This document shows positions 1-12,857 of a stretch of 64,000 bases of DNA, piece by piece. The position numbers were made by a program, and so were the translations under genes. Positions within the stretch are counted from its first letter, which is position 1. Each line of letters opens with the position of its first letter. Location of the stretch: the NCBI GenBank assembly GCA_000231825.2, contig JH720352.1, positions 245,182 through 309,181 of the forward strand, given 5' to 3'. The DNA comes from Tetrahymena elliotti 4EA. Lineage: Eukaryota > Ciliophora > Oligohymenophorea > Hymenostomatida > Tetrahymenidae. The notes beneath the pieces are model-generated. The model had not been told where the DNA came from. It worked only from the letters and a program-made list of their open reading frames with translations, and did not search any database.

Positions 1-2890
1 TCTTCTCCTTTTCAATTACTCTTAATTACTATCTTCTTTTGATATTCAACTACACAAACAATCAATTAATCTTTTTTTAATTACTTGTCTTTTTTTTTTA
101 TAGTTTTCTTCACTTTAGAAACAAAAAATTTTACAAATAATTTATAAGCTATCATCCAAGAGATTTAAGTGTTAAGATTAAAATCATGAATACATTTTTA
201 TTAAGCAAGCAGTATTTAATCAGTATTTTAAGTAATTCCTATTTAGATATTTTAATGGAAGTATTAATAAATGATCTATCTATAGATGATACTAAATATT
301 TCTAATAAACCTCCATTCACTTTTTTCGTTTTTCTTTTTCAAATTTTAAACATACCTAAAGCATGAATTTCATTTCTCATTCAATTTTCTATGTATTTTC
401 CTATCTATTTATTTATTAAATTACACTCTACCCATACATCGTTTAAATATAAATACTGTAATCTAAGAGAAAAGCTCTTTAATTAAACTTTACCATTTTT
501 TTAGTATGTGCAAGTTATTTTTAACTACGCTTTGCTTACATTCAAAAATCTTAATCAGATATTCAATTTATTAAATTTACATAAAAATTATACTTTTCAG
601 AAAATAAGCTTTTTATATCACTCATTTTCTTTTAAACATAACTTGTAAATATTCCCACATATCAATAAACTTTACAAGGAAAAAGATTTTTAAATATTTT
701 GAATTTCCATTTATGATTATTGTTTTCAATGTAAATAGCAATATAAAATAATAAAATACTTGAATATAAAAAGAGCAATTATTTTAGAAAATTTTCTTAT
801 CAAATCTATTAAATTATTAAATAGAAATTTATGTCTATTTTTAATTCTTTAAGCATAATATTTATATTAATATTTAATTAAAAATAGACAATAGATAATT
901 TATTAGCCTAAACAAATTTATCCTTTACTCTTTTTGTAATAATATTAAATGTTGATCTTTAAGTAACTTTGAAAATTAACTCTAATCATTTCTTTCAAAT
1001 ATTTAATTCTTAATATTAACATCTACAATTCAAAATTTATTTCAAAAACAAAAAATGATTCAATTCAAGTTAAATTATCTGTCTGTGTATTATTTTTAGA
1101 TCACAAAATCAAATCGAATTACTTTTATATTTCTTTCTTTTTAATCAGATTTGGTCATATTGAATTCTTAATTCACTTATTCGAGCTTATAAGTATCTGC
1201 ATTAAATAATACTTCAATAAAATTGATATCAAATCAAAATCAGTACAATTTCAAATATTTTCAGTGTATAATTACATAAGTTAAATTAAAATTAATAGTT
1301 TTTCAATTTCGCAATTACTTTGCCTTAAAATACTGAAAATTAATTAACCATTAATAAAAAGCTTTCGTTTTGATCTATTCAAGCAATAAAATAAAGATTT
1401 TTACTAAAGTAAATTTGATTCTAAATATAGCATTCATTTATCTTCCACAAAAATTATTTTTCACTCTTTTAATAATAATTCATTAAATATTTTAAAATAA
1501 AAAAACAAAAAGTTAAATCATTTACTATTATAAAGTTTTCATAAAATAATTCCAAAAATATTAAAGATTTTATGCTTGAAAATTACTTAATTTTAAGTTC
1601 TTTATCTAATTTGTGAATAATAGGAAACATTTCTTCAATTCATATTTTACAATATGTATTTATATGTATCGAACTATTACTTTTTCTAACCTATTTTTAA
1701 TTTTTAATAATAAATATTAATCTACTTCTAATCTTTTCTTTAATTTTAGAAATAAATGAGAGTATTTCTTAAAGTATTTAATAATTCATATATTAATATG
1801 GATCATTATTACTTTGGTCTTTCTAATAAGTAGTATTAGTCCTTACAATATTTTAATCTATTTATGGGTATTTTATTTCATTTTATGAGTAAATGAGAAC
1901 TCATTAAATTAGAAAGATTAATAATAAAAATCCCTTTAAATAAATATATGTAACTAAACATGGCTATTCAAGACTTTAAGAAAGACTCTTTTTTAATCTG
2001 AAAATCCTCTAAAAACGGTTAAAAATGATGAATATTAATATTAAGAATTGACAATAAGTTAGGAAAATTAAATATAAATATTTGTTTTAAAATAAATGAA
2101 GACTAAAGAATGCTTTCATTTATTCATCTATTTGATAAATGAATGAAAAGCTCTTAATAGATGAATATTTCTTTACAAAAACTCATAATAAATTTTAAAG
2201 ATTTACATATAAATTCATTTTAATTAATCTTTTAAATTTTTAAAAATAATTCTGTAAAAGTGTACAATTATTTCACTAGATAAACATCTGTCAAACAGTA
2301 AAGGTAAAACGATCTAGTTAATATTTAAAATATACTTTTATCTATTTTATATTTAATAGATTTATTCTTCATTTACATAATAAGAAATATTTCATAAAAT
2401 ATTTTTTGTTTTAAAGTAAAGAAGAATTAAAAAAATTATGAACAAATAAATTTTAAAAATAGGTAGCAATTTATTACCTTTTTTACAAAAATTTCACTCA
2501 AAGATAAACTAAACTTTTCTTTTCAGAATTAAAAGAAGTTAAATTTTATGATGAGAAATAAAAGAAATGATCTAAGAAGTACTAGATCTTAATCATAGTT
2601 AAATCCTATTGAATTATTGTGGTCATTTTCTTTGTGGCTAAATAATTATTATCTTAGTTTTTTATTCTTTTTAAATAATCTGAGTAATAATTTGATTTAA
2701 TTTTATAGTGATCATTTTAACAATAATTTAGTTTTAATAATTGTTAATCTTGTAAAATTAAATTAATAAAAAAAATAACTTCAAAAAACAGAAAGAAAAT
2801 AAAATTGAGAAAACAAGAAAAATTAAGTGTTTATTTTATTTATGAAAATAGATTTATTTTCTCAGTAATTTAGCTTTAACTTAAGTCAAA
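1..2890. other. AT-rich spacer without a convincing gene
   Basis: Nearly 2.9 kb of very low-complexity A/T sequence. One frame opens with ATG at 186 and has no TGA until about 715. Only its first 40 codons look protein-like. With TGA as the only stop, an open run of this length is expected by chance at this base composition, so I do not call it a gene. I see no tRNA, telomeric repeat or splice-bounded exon. Confidence 0.5.
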
Positions 2891-2893
2891 AGT

Positions 2894-3490
2894 ATGTCAA
2901 AAAGAGTACTTTTTTAGGCACTTTTTTATCTATACTGGTAATAATAACAAGTTTAACCTACTTTATTTACATCTTAAAGTAGTATATGACTAATCAAATT
3001 GAGCCTACTTATAGATCTCAAAGTTTTATTGCTGACTATTAGCTCGATGTTCCCATGAATAATGAATTAGTAGGGTTAAAATTTGATTCGGAAAAAACTA
3101 TGAGTTAAAAAATCAAAAAGAAAAAATCTACATTGTTTAAATGGCACTATTTTATTACTAAAGACAGGGTCTTAGAAAATTTATAGCCTTAGATATTATA
3201 GACTGCACTAGTCCTCAACTTTAAGGTTTTAAATACATTGATTTTAGCAAGATTTCTATTGAGTTTTTGATTCTTTTAATGAATAAATTTGAAACTGATT
3301 GATGATAAATTGAATAAACATCTAATGGTAATAACGAATTTCAACAAATTAGTTCTACATAATAGGATACTCATAATAAAAATTACACTTGTAAAAATTG
3401 TCTCAATTATTTTTACTCAGAATAAAAGTTTAAAAATAATTAACCATACTGTATGAAAAGGAAAAACCATGTTAAGATGAATATCCGAAA
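2894..3490 (+). pseudogene. decayed multipass/anchored membrane-protein gene, 5' part
   Basis: Read with TAA/TAG as Gln, this stretch gives a short charged start, one strong hydrophobic segment at about residues 8-28, then a Q/K-rich soluble part with the segment IEPTYRSQSF. About 100 residues in, at roughly 3187, the frame jumps: the natural continuation (LDIIDCTSPQLQGF) lies in another frame and one extra T would restore it. That second frame then meets two adjacent TGA codons at about 3300 and continues as coding-like sequence containing CKNCLNYF and ending near PYCMKRK. This N-terminal layout resembles abundant anonymous transmembrane proteins that I recall from Tetrahymena. I infer an old gene copy that is decaying. 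No splice sites explain the frame jump. Sequencing error is possible for the indel but not for the double TGA. Confidence 0.45.
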
Positions 3491-3996
3491 AAAATGAATG
3501 GGTCTACTTCAAGGGGGCAATAATCTATCTATTTCAATATTTTAAATATTTTGTTTATCTCCTAAAACAGCAATAGCTATATTTTTAATTCATAAAAGGC
3601 TAGTAAAAATAATGAAAATTAATAAAACAGAAAATTTACTGAGTTTATTTTATAAATTATTTTCAATTATCATGATTAAATGAAGAAAAATCTTGAAAAT
3701 TATAAACTAAATTCTAATATTTTGCTTTAATTATCTTTAAATTTATTTTAAATTAAATAGAAAAATAATAGAAATTAATAAAAATTTTTTATTAAGATTG
3801 ATAAATATGTTTCAAATAAACATTTTTTTTGTTTTTAGATTCAATAAGATCTAATTTATTAATGTTTTAACATAAAAAATCTTAATAAATTACTAACAGA
3901 TAAATTAGTGTCTGTCATTTCAATATCTAAATGATAATTTAACTAATCTTTTTGCTTTCATAAGTTTTTGTCTTATTCTTTAACTACTCACCTTAC

Positions 3997-4398
3997 TTTA
4001 AAGAATTATAAAATAAATATTGAATAAACAAATATTTAAAAGAATGAGAAAAACATTAAAATTTGAATTAAATTTTAAAACAACGAATAAGAATTTATGA
4101 ATGAGTGAGAATCAAGCTGAATAAATAGTAAACCAACCAAAATGAGTCAGCTGCTAAAATTTAAAGTTTTTATATATCATATCATTCCTCCTTCATAATA
4201 ATTAATAATGAAACACTATTTTTACTTTGGCTAAGAACCAAAGTTTAGAGATTAGAGCACTATCCTAAGCCAGATCCTAATCCTTATGCACCCACTTCAC
4301 CAATTTAATTGTCACTTTTAAAGAATTCCAAAATAAATATAGAATAAGCAAATATTTAAAGGAGTGAAACAAAAATAAAAATTTTAATTAAATCTTAG
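3997..4398 (+). repeat. imperfect direct repeat of a coding segment
   Basis: Two roughly 85-nt segments, at about 3997-4087 and 4313-4398, share the same order of words. Both translate in one frame to LLKN-x-KINIEQ-x-NIQ followed by a K/E-rich run. The second copy lies in a longer open stretch that includes the proline-rich KPDPNPYAPTSPI, and it ends at a good donor site (TAG|GTAAAAG). The repeat looks like a duplicated exon of the same decaying gene family as the upstream relic. Confidence 0.45.
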
Positions 4399-4701
4399 GT
4401 AAAAGAAATGTTTGAATAATAAATACAATTCCTTCTTTTAAATTTATATGGTTAATTTTTTGATGAAATATATTATTTTATGTAATATTAAAATCAAATA
4501 AATTATTCTGATAATTGCTAAACTAGTTAATTCTTATATCATAAAAGTAAATTTAAACTTCATATTCTTTGAAGCATTTTTCACTTATTTTTGTTGAATT
4601 AGTTTAAATTTAAACAGAGCAAGCATAATTGCAGCTAAAGTTGTTTTGTTTGTCTATTTGAGAAATTATTTTTCCATTTATTCTTTTTTTTGTATTCGTA
4701 G

Positions 4702-5831
4702 CAAGTTTAACAAAACAGCTATTTATCAAAAAGTTACTTTACAGCTTTTTTAAGAATGAACATTGTCCAGATTATTAGAAATTTGTATAGTATTCTTCAT
4801 TGCTTAAAAAAAGTATAGATTCTTAAATAAATATGAGAATTATAGTCTAAACAACCTTAATGTGTTTTAGTATTATCAGAACAAATACATGTAGCTCTTA
4901 TGAAGCTAAATATTTGTGTATGTGAGGCTAACCTAAAAGAATCCAAAAACAGCGAACCAAACCTTGAATATATTATTAAGGTATTATTTTTTTTTGTTGA
5001 TAATTTAAATTTTAAAAATATTTTATGGAATTATTTTATGTAGAATTTTTGATAAATAAAAGTAGAAGAAAAGTAGATTATTTTACAGATATTGATAAAA
5101 TTATTACACCACAGCATTTTATTGTAAATTAAAAATAACTAACTTAATTTCAGTGAAATTTAATAAACAAATTGGATCAAAATATTAGTTACTATTTTAT
5201 AAACTAGACTCAATTTTAGTAAATACACTCTATAAAAGATCTCTTATTTACAAACTAAATAGCCAGCATGAATAATTTTTAATAATTAAAAATAAAAATA
5301 AAAAAGAAAGAATAATCTTCTATTCAAAATATTCCTGAAAAATATAATAGAGAATAATGTAGAATTATTTATTTTATAATTAAATACCTGAAGAATATAA
5401 ATGCCAAGATTGTTAAGAGCCATTGTTAAATCCTTTAGAGTGTAGTTTTTGTAAAAAAAAATATTGTAAGGGCTGTACATACTAAAATCATATTTGTCCC
5501 TAAACAAAGATAAAATAAGAAAAATATTAGAAGTGTTTTCTGTCTTGTAGCATGAAATATTTAGAAAGACTTTAGACCATTAAATCAAAGTGCTATAACT
5601 GTTCTGAAATAATATCTTTATCTATTTACAAATAACATTTGAATAATTGTTTTAATATTAAAGTAATATTTTTCTTTTAAAAACATTTTATTTATCATAT
5701 TTGTTTCATGTATTTTTTAGCAAATGTCTCCTGACCTATCTACAGTGAGCGAAAGAAGTATACAGATTGAATCAGAAGATTTTGAAAGTCAATAAGATTT
5801 TTTATTATTCAGTAAAAATGATTTTTACTGA
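4702..5831 (+). CDS. 3' exons of an unrecognised gene
   Basis: Three exons join in one frame: 4702-4784, 4846-4980 and 5721-5831. The introns are 61 and 740 nt and run GTATAG..TATAG and GTATTA..TTTTTAG. The phases agree exactly and the last exon ends at TGA 5829-5831. The product end contains CPDYQKF, the segment SEQIHVALMKLN and a Ser/Glu-rich tail (DLSTVSERSIQIESEDFESQ). The start was not found. It may lie in the repeat and pseudogene region upstream, in which case this would be the surviving end of the same membrane-protein gene. I do not recognise a family. Confidence 0.45.
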
Positions 5832-6934
5832 TTGAAATAGCTAGCTTTAATAAAATTCATCTTTGAATTTTTATCTATTATCAAATAAATTAATTGATGT
5901 TTATATTTTACCTCTAGCTAGTCTATTTTATTTAATAAATTTAGAATGATTTTGTAAAATTAAATAAAATCCTTTAATTTAGCTTAAAAAATACAATTAA
6001 GAAAAAAATTAAACATCAACAATTATAATAATAGTTTTAATTGTGTTGGATGTAGGTAAGAAATAACCCAAAAATATTTAAATTTTAAAAATGTTAATAA
6101 ATTAAATATTACTTGACTATAAAATGTTAGTTTGTGTTATTAAAATATGTTTTAAAAAAATAATAAATTAGAAATTTAAGATAAATCATAATTTTGAAGA
6201 ATTTAAATTTTACGATTGATAAATAAACAAATAAATATAAAAATAATGAAAAAACTAAAAGAATTATTTACATTTAAAATATTAATAGAAGTTATTCCTA
6301 AAATTTACTTTTATTCATTTAATAACATAATTTTAAACAATATTCTATATTTCATTCTTTGCTTTTGATATTTGAAGCTTAAGCTCAGCATCATATCTAT
6401 TTTAATATTTACCTTTTTTATAAGTGTTTAATAAATAAGAATCAAATCTCTCTTCATAAAATTTTAAAAACCAAGCCTTAAATAATTTTTAACTTCTTTC
6501 AAGTAAAATTAATTATTTTTATTAATCACTCTCAATATCTTTAATAGTAGAAATAAATTTTTAAAGTACATCAGGGTCTTCTATTTAAATAAATAAATAT
6601 TTGATATTTTATTTTCCAACCCAATCTTTAAAGTTCTTAAAGTCATAAATTAATGAAAAAGCAAGTAGAACCTACTATTTACTGCAATCTTGGCAATCTT
6701 CCATTCCAAAAATATTATCATAAATTAAATTTATCTTTTGAAATATTTCTGCTTATTTTTTATTTAGTCTTTTATTTTCAATTATTTATGATTTGAAACT
6801 TTAAAATTATTTATTTGATTGTGATAGAGTATATTAAAATATTTTTTTATTAACATCATAATTGAAATTTCTATTTTATTAAATATTTAAATTATGTAAA
6901 TTAAATTCATTTTTAGCTATATTTAGCTCTTAAT
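5832..6934. other. AT-rich spacer
   Basis: Low-complexity A/T sequence. I saw no exon, RNA gene or ordered repeat. Confidence 0.5.
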
Positions 6935-7474
6935 TTGCTTCTTAAAGTTTTCTTTATGGTTTTACTTTTTTTATATATTAATTATTTTTTTAACTTTCTT
7001 CATTATTATTCTCTTATTGAGAATCGAATTAATGATAGACTTAATTTTGAAATTAACCATAGCGCTGCAGACAATTTCCTCTTTATTCCTAACTTTAAAA
7101 ATTTTATTTATCTAATAAATCACTGTAAGAAACTATATTTGTATTATTATCATTCATCAAATTTTAACTAATCTATTAATATTCCTCATTATAAGAATCA
7201 AAATAATTTGATTGAGAATTATTACACCAATCAGATGAATTTGCTTTTTATTGATGATAACAATTACATTTTAGTTAGTTATTCTGTACATTAAAATTTT
7301 TAATAAAATTATTATCCACATTTGAGCCCAAATTTTATTCTTGATTAGCATTTTCATCTTCAAATTAATTAAATTAATTTTATTGTGGAAATTTTTGATA
7401 ATTCTGATTTGAGTTTTCACAATTTTAAAAATTTTCTTCTGAAAAAAGGGATTCATGACCAGTATCATCATTGA
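6935..7474 (+). CDS. tandem-duplicated hypothetical protein, copy 1
   Basis: With TAA/TAG as Gln this is one open frame ending at TGA 7472-7474. It is rich in N, F, Y, H and I (for example ADNFLFIPNFKNFIYL, HSSNFNQSINIPHYKN, LLFIDDNNYILVSYSV). I recognise no family and see no obvious start; the first residues are hydrophobic. A second copy follows directly at 7501-7963. Every insertion or deletion I can see between the copies is a multiple of three (3, 45, 81 and 3 nt). This is the main evidence that the frame was under selection as protein. Copy 1 could be the last exon of a longer gene. Confidence 0.45.
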
Positions 7475-7500
7475 GAGAATTTATTTTTACTTTTTTTAAA

Positions 7501-7963
7501 TATTAATTATTTTTTTAACTTTCTTCATTATTATTCTCATATTGAGAATTGAATTAATGATAGCTCTTACAATTAGAACAGCTATTTTCTACATTTAAAT
7601 TTAAACAAACTTAATTTTGAAATTAACCCTAGCACTGCAGACAATTTCCTCTTTATTCCTAACTTTAAAAATTTTATTTATCTAAATCACTGTAAGAATC
7701 TCTATTTGTATTATTATCATTCATCAAATTTTAACTAATCTATTAATATTCCTCATTTTAAGAATCAAAATTATTTGGTTGAGAATTTTTACACCAATTA
7801 TATGAATTTGCTTTTTATTGATGATAAAAATTACATTTTAGTTAGTTATTCTGTACATTAAAATTTTTAATACAATTATTTTATAAATTCTGATTTGAGT
7901 TTTCACAATTTTAAAAATTTTCTTCTGAAAAAAGGGATTCACAACCAGTATCATCACCATTGA
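7501..7963 (+). CDS. tandem-duplicated hypothetical protein, copy 2
   Basis: This is the second copy of the unit at 6935-7474, in the same frame and ending at TGA 7961-7963. Relative to copy 1 it carries a 45-nt insertion (encoding a segment with NSYFLHLNLN), a 3-nt loss, an 81-nt loss and a 3-nt gain near the end, all in frame. An in-frame TGA at 7550-7552 replaces CGA of copy 1, so only 7553-7963 is open. It may be a dying duplicate or a 3' exon whose real 5' junction lies after the TGA. Family unknown. Confidence 0.4.
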
Positions 7964-8026
7964 GAGAATTTATTTTAACATTTTTGTATTCATGTTAAAT
8001 TTAATATTATGCTAGTTATAATTATT

Positions 8027-8059
8027 CCTTAGATACTTCTTTTTCATTAGTATCTAAGG
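8027..8059. repeat. perfect 10-bp inverted repeat (hairpin)
   Basis: CCTTAGATAC (8027-8036) and its exact reverse complement GTATCTAAGG (8050-8059) flank a 13-nt loop. It sits between the tandem duplication and the 3' end of the next minus-strand gene. It could be a transcript-end hairpin or a chance palindrome. Confidence 0.35.
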
Positions 8060-8249
8060 TAGAAAAAATAGAAGATTTTTATATTTACCTTTAATTTTAA
8101 CTTTCTTACTTAAAAATATTTTTTTTTTCGCCATAATCTTACTCAGAATAACTCATTTTTATTTTTTTCTATATTTATTTGATTTTGATTTAATAATATT
8201 TACTTTTATTGAGAAATATTGAATTATTATGCATGTAAATGATTGAAGT

Positions 8250-10970
8250 TCAAGATAAATTTGTTATAAATTATTTCAATTTAGATATTACTTAAAATAG
8301 AAGCATAAAATTAAATAAATTACATGAATTAATTTTATTGATTTTTTATTTATTAATTTGTGATATTTCTGATTATTAATTTCTCCCTTCCTGATCAGGA
8401 TCAAAAATAATACCTGGAAACATTTTCATAGCAAGCTTTTAGTTTTATTGTTTATTCTGTTTAAGACAAGCTTTCGAATGGTAAAAAAATCATTAAATTT
8501 AAAAAAAGGGGGAAATTAATAATTACACTTGATATCCTATCTTTGTTTCTTTTTTCTATTTTCTTTCTTTCTTCTTCTTACAACTCATCAATATCTGAGC
8601 TTACAATTTACTTTTTTGCAGTTGAATCGAACTTGTTTTACACAGTCTGACTTATAGCTGTTAACAACATATTTTTGTTATAATATTGTCAAAAGATAAT
8701 TTAAATTACGATTTAATTTATTGCTCTTTGCAAGGATATTTCTTGCTTGGCTACTTCTTGGATTTTCTAAAAGGAAGTTCATGTTTTGCGATGTAGCATA
8801 AATTCTTTTTTTCAAAAGCTTTCTATCATTTTACACACTATTTATTTTTGTTTGCTATTTAAAATTAGATTCAAAGAATGTAAATCTTCCACAAATTTAA
8901 GTCTCATCAAATATTTTATCACACAAAAACAATATTTTATCTATAGCCACCATTCCTTGATTGTTTAAACTTCTACCTTATTCCTTAAAAAAGCCAGGGT
9001 ATCTATTCTGTTTTAAATAATCGTTATTAAAATAAATTTCATCAAACAGGTAATCAAAAAAAATTGTCAATTTTATAAATCATCTACCAATAAAAGAATT
9101 TTTATTTTATTATTTATGTATGATAAAGAGAATTATATGTTTTATCTACCTTGAAAATGTATTCTGTAACCATCTTTATAGTAAGAAGGATCATTGGCAT
9201 TGTGAGATTTAGCCAAAGCTTGAAGTGAGGTAATTTCTATTTGAGCTGCGCTAAGTGCTCTTGCATTTATACAAATATTTACTTTTTTTTGATCATCTCA
9301 ATCGTTTTTATATTAACTTCTCCAAATATTACCCAGTAGCAAAAGTGAGTAAACAAACCTATTTGTTTAGCCATTATTGGACAGCTGATTAGATTAAAAA
9401 CTTGGTCAATTTAACTTTTTTCAAAAACTATAGCTCTATCCATAGATTCATTTTGTTTTCTTTTTTTAACATCTGCATTCTCATTCTCTTCATTTACATT
9501 ATCAAAGTTATACAGTCTAAATTCTTTTGGAACATTCTAATCGCTTTATGAATACAGAGGTTTTTTCTCAACTTCTTATTACCCAGTATTTTGAACAGGA
9601 ATGTACTCTCGAGGAAACTTTTGTTTAAATTCTTCTAGAATGACTAATATATCTTCGATTGTAATATTTATTGGTTTTTATAACTCATGCAAGTCATCAG
9701 AGTCTATCCTAATCTAACTGAAAGGATATTTGAAAATATTATTGGTAAATACTAAATCTTTCTCCTCTGCAGTGGTTATATACTTAGGGTTTTCTTACAT
9801 ATTCTAATTTATTTCTAGTTTTAAAAATATTGTAAGCTAAATAAAATAGATAGATGAATAAGCAAATAGATAGATAGATAATAATATTCTAAGAATAATA
9901 AATAAAAAATTCATATTAGCTATTTTTCTATCATGACATTGATCAGAATAAAACCTGAGTAAAAGTGTTTTCATTTAATTATTATACGAAAAAACACTTT
10001 TTCATATAACTTGACAAATATTGATGGAAAGAAAAAATTTTAGTAAAAATAAAATGATTTACTTCTTAGGGTTGTTTGATTAAAAGGGAAAATATAATTC
10101 TTCTTTATATGTTCTATATCATAATTTATTTCAAATTTATTTTATTTATCATCTAGAGGTGCTTTTTTTATTTTTTCTTTTGAACTCTCGCCTTGAGATT
10201 ATGTTTTCTTCTTAGCTGACTGGCTTTATTCTTTGTAACCGCTAGTATTATAGGCGTTAGTAGATACAGCCCCCCCAGTAATTTAAGAGCTAGGTTCAAA
10301 GCTTTTATTCTAGTCAGCTCTAGCATCTTATTATTAATCTTTTTAATTATCTGCATTTGTTTTCCCTGTATCAATGTTAGGGATTTTCATCAGCTTTAAT
10401 CCCAATTCTTCAAATAAATTAGTTTGCGATTCTTAATACTTTTGATTTAAATCTTCTTTCTTGCGAGTACTAATGACGATAGTATCAGCAGAAAAATTAT
10501 TGTCTATTCATTATAAATATAATATGTCATTTATTCTAAATGCTTTTATTTAGCTTTATTATGATTAAAATTCTAATAATTATTGATTACTATTCCATTC
10601 TGATTTAATGTCACAATTCTTAATAGGATATTTCTTTAATATGAACTATATATTCTTCTAATTAGGCTCAATATTCAACTTTTCTAAATATCTGCAAGCA
10701 TATTCATGCTCTATGACTTTAACAAAGTTTTTGTTCTTCGAAATATCTATTTCCTTTTTATATTTTAATAATTTACTTCTTTAAATTCTAAAATTTCTAC
10801 TCCATTTTAATATCAATATTCAAAATCTAAACTGAATTAAATGGTAAAAATTAAGCTCAATTCTAAAATTTTTGATATCATATTTTGTAAAATACTTGAG
10901 GTGTATTTCTAAGTCTGATCTTAAATGTTCTATCATCTAAATTCTTCTAAAAAGTAGTTCTATCAGCCAT
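8250..10970 (-). CDS. unrecognised 627-residue protein, eight exons
   Basis: Exons (minus): 10970-10896, 10753-10591, 10503-10063, 9814-9359, 9281-9150, 8976-8710, 8657-8529 and 8470-8250. All introns are GT..AG, all phases fit, and the total is 1,884 nt with TGA at 8250-8252. The product starts MADRTTFQKNLDD. It has a low-complexity Q/S/K-rich middle (about residues 130-200), an acidic K/E/N part, a helical segment with IVNICINARALSAAQIEI and a Lys/Glu-rich end that finishes near MFPGIIFDPDQ. There is no signal peptide or membrane span. I recognise no domain. At first sight the gene seems frameshifted at a run of eight A (9283-9290), but a 77-nt intron (9358-9282) removes this and also removes an implausible aromatic stretch. 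Confidence 0.7.
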
Positions 10971-11483
10971 CCATAAAGTCTGTTTTAAACAATTTTTTAA
11001 CTAACCTATATTTCTTATTCAAAATACGCTACAGTTTTACAATTTATATTCAAACTCTCTCTATACATATCACATCCAATCAAATTCCTAATAATTGATT
11101 TGTGACTTTATCAAAAAAATGAATAATATACTCAATTATTAAGTTCTCGTTTAAAACATTAAATATTTTTGATATTTAAAATAATTTATAAAAATGAATG
11201 AAAATGTATGAAAAAGTAGAAATTTATTTTATTTTTTAAAGAAATATTTGCCTATTAATTTTCTGATAAAAGATCATCTTAAATATTTTCTTTATCTTCC
11301 TTTTAATTCTTAATTATTTGTTAAAATATTTGCTTAAATTTTTGAAATTTATTAGAATTAAGTAAAGTAAATGATGAATTGAAATAATTTTGTTATTTAT
11401 TTTAGATAAATTTAATATTTATTAAATGAGAAATATGTAATTAAAATAAACAACTTTCATAGTTAATTTAATTCTGTATTAAT

Positions 11484-12857
11484 TCAAATTAAAAAGGGAA
11501 TGATAGCTTTTCTGCTTCTAGGGAATTCTTTACCAAATTCTTTTTTGTATCTTCTTTGTTTACCTAGAGCCCAGACAAACATTTGATAGAAACTGACAGC
11601 AGTGAACAAATAGGCTTTTTTATAAAAATTAAAAATATTAAAAATACATTTATTTAATTATTTGATTATCTTACAAGTATAGCATCTTGAGAATCCAGAG
11701 AAAGCAACCCAAGCAAGAGTTTCCCAAAGATAGTTAGCACAAGAAACAAAATCGAAACCCCAGCCAGTAGGAATCTTTCTACGTTTGTTTACTGAAGAAC
11801 CATCTTCAAGAGTTTAAGTGGATACTTCAGTTCTGATGTTAGATAAAGTCTTGTGACACTAGAAGTTTAAGAATTCAAAGAGTGCCCATAAACCAAGCCA
11901 GATACCCTTAGTAAGATTGCTATAACCAGGATCTTTGTAGTACATGAAGTATTCAACACCAATAAAGGTACCAAAGAAAATCCTATTTAATTTAATATTA
12001 AATATTTTTAAAATATTAAATTTTAATAAAATATATTTTGAATTTAATTGTTATAGTATATTACCAATAGTGCAAGAAGTTTTTCCAGCAAGAGGCTAAA
12101 GGCATAGAATCTCTACTGAAAACGTGAATGAAAAGAGTTTCAAGAATTCTCTTAACATAATGGAGGACACCAATAGTTAAACCAATGCTAATATTTTAAA
12201 GAATTTATTTTAATATTTTTTTAAATTAAATTTTTCTAAATTTATTCTGAAAGATATTCTTTTTTTTAGCTTGTTAATTTTATAATTCTAATTCAAGTTA
12301 ATATTTACTTTTAACTGGAAGTCATTTCACCTCTGGCTCTACCAATTAAGTAGAAAGCTCCATAAAAAATGATGGGACCCAAGTATTCAGCATAGAAGAC
12401 CTTATAAAATTAAATAATTAATACACTAAGCTTTTGCTAAATGAGTTGTTAATTACTGTAGTCCATCCAAGTTAAATTCCTAAATCTTTGACAACAACTT
12501 CAGTACCATTTTTAATTACAGGATAAGTATTTAAAACTCTCTTGTTATCATCTAAAACGGTTTTGTTATCACTATTTTTATTTGAATTATATTAGTAAAT
12601 ATAATTGAGAATATAATGCTATAAAAAAAAGAATTACTCATCACCAATTGTGAGCCATTATCTAATAGGAGCAATTTTTCCTATTTGTTTAATTAGGTTT
12701 TATCTATTTAATGATACTATTTAGTTTAAAAAAATTTACTAATTTTGCTAATTTCCTTTTTCAATTAATAGACATTAGCACTCTTATCACTGAGATTGAG
12801 GCGGACTTCACCGATTTTGTTTCCTCTACGGTCCTTAATGATGATCACGTCAGACAT
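11484..12857 (-). CDS. TECR: very-long-chain trans-2,3-enoyl-CoA reductase (TECR/TSC13)
   Basis: This enzyme catalyses the last step of the microsomal fatty-acid elongation cycle, reducing trans-2-enoyl-CoA with NADPH at the ER membrane. Seven exons (12857-12740, 12680-12638, 12571-12457, 12400-12309, 12187-12065, 11982-11675, 11614-11484) give exactly 310 codons, close to the 308 residues of human TECR. Seen: an N-terminal ubiquitin-like part ending PIRQWLTIGDE; LGIQLGWTTVFYAEYLGP; HYVKRILETLFIHVFSR; SMPLASCWKNFLHYW; and the reductase end RYKKEFGKEFPRSRKAIIPF, typical of the steroid 5-alpha-reductase C-terminal family. Several membrane spans are evident. The start is the first ATG before the ubiquitin-like part (MSDVIIIKDRRG). 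Stop TGA at 11484-11486. Confidence 0.93.

Noticed and set aside
4131..4145. TAAACCAACC followed by AAAAT, similar to the start of the Tetrahymena chromosome-breakage sequence
   Set aside because: Only the first 10 of the 15 bases as I remember the element match; the last five are mostly different, so it is not a functional match.
5286..5507. Standard-code ORF on the minus strand
   Set aside because: Lies within the intron region of the plus-strand 3' gene; low-complexity F/N/I/Y composition and no splice support.
9283..9290. Possible frameshift at an eight-base homopolymer
   Set aside because: Intron 9358-9282 restores the frame and gives a better protein.
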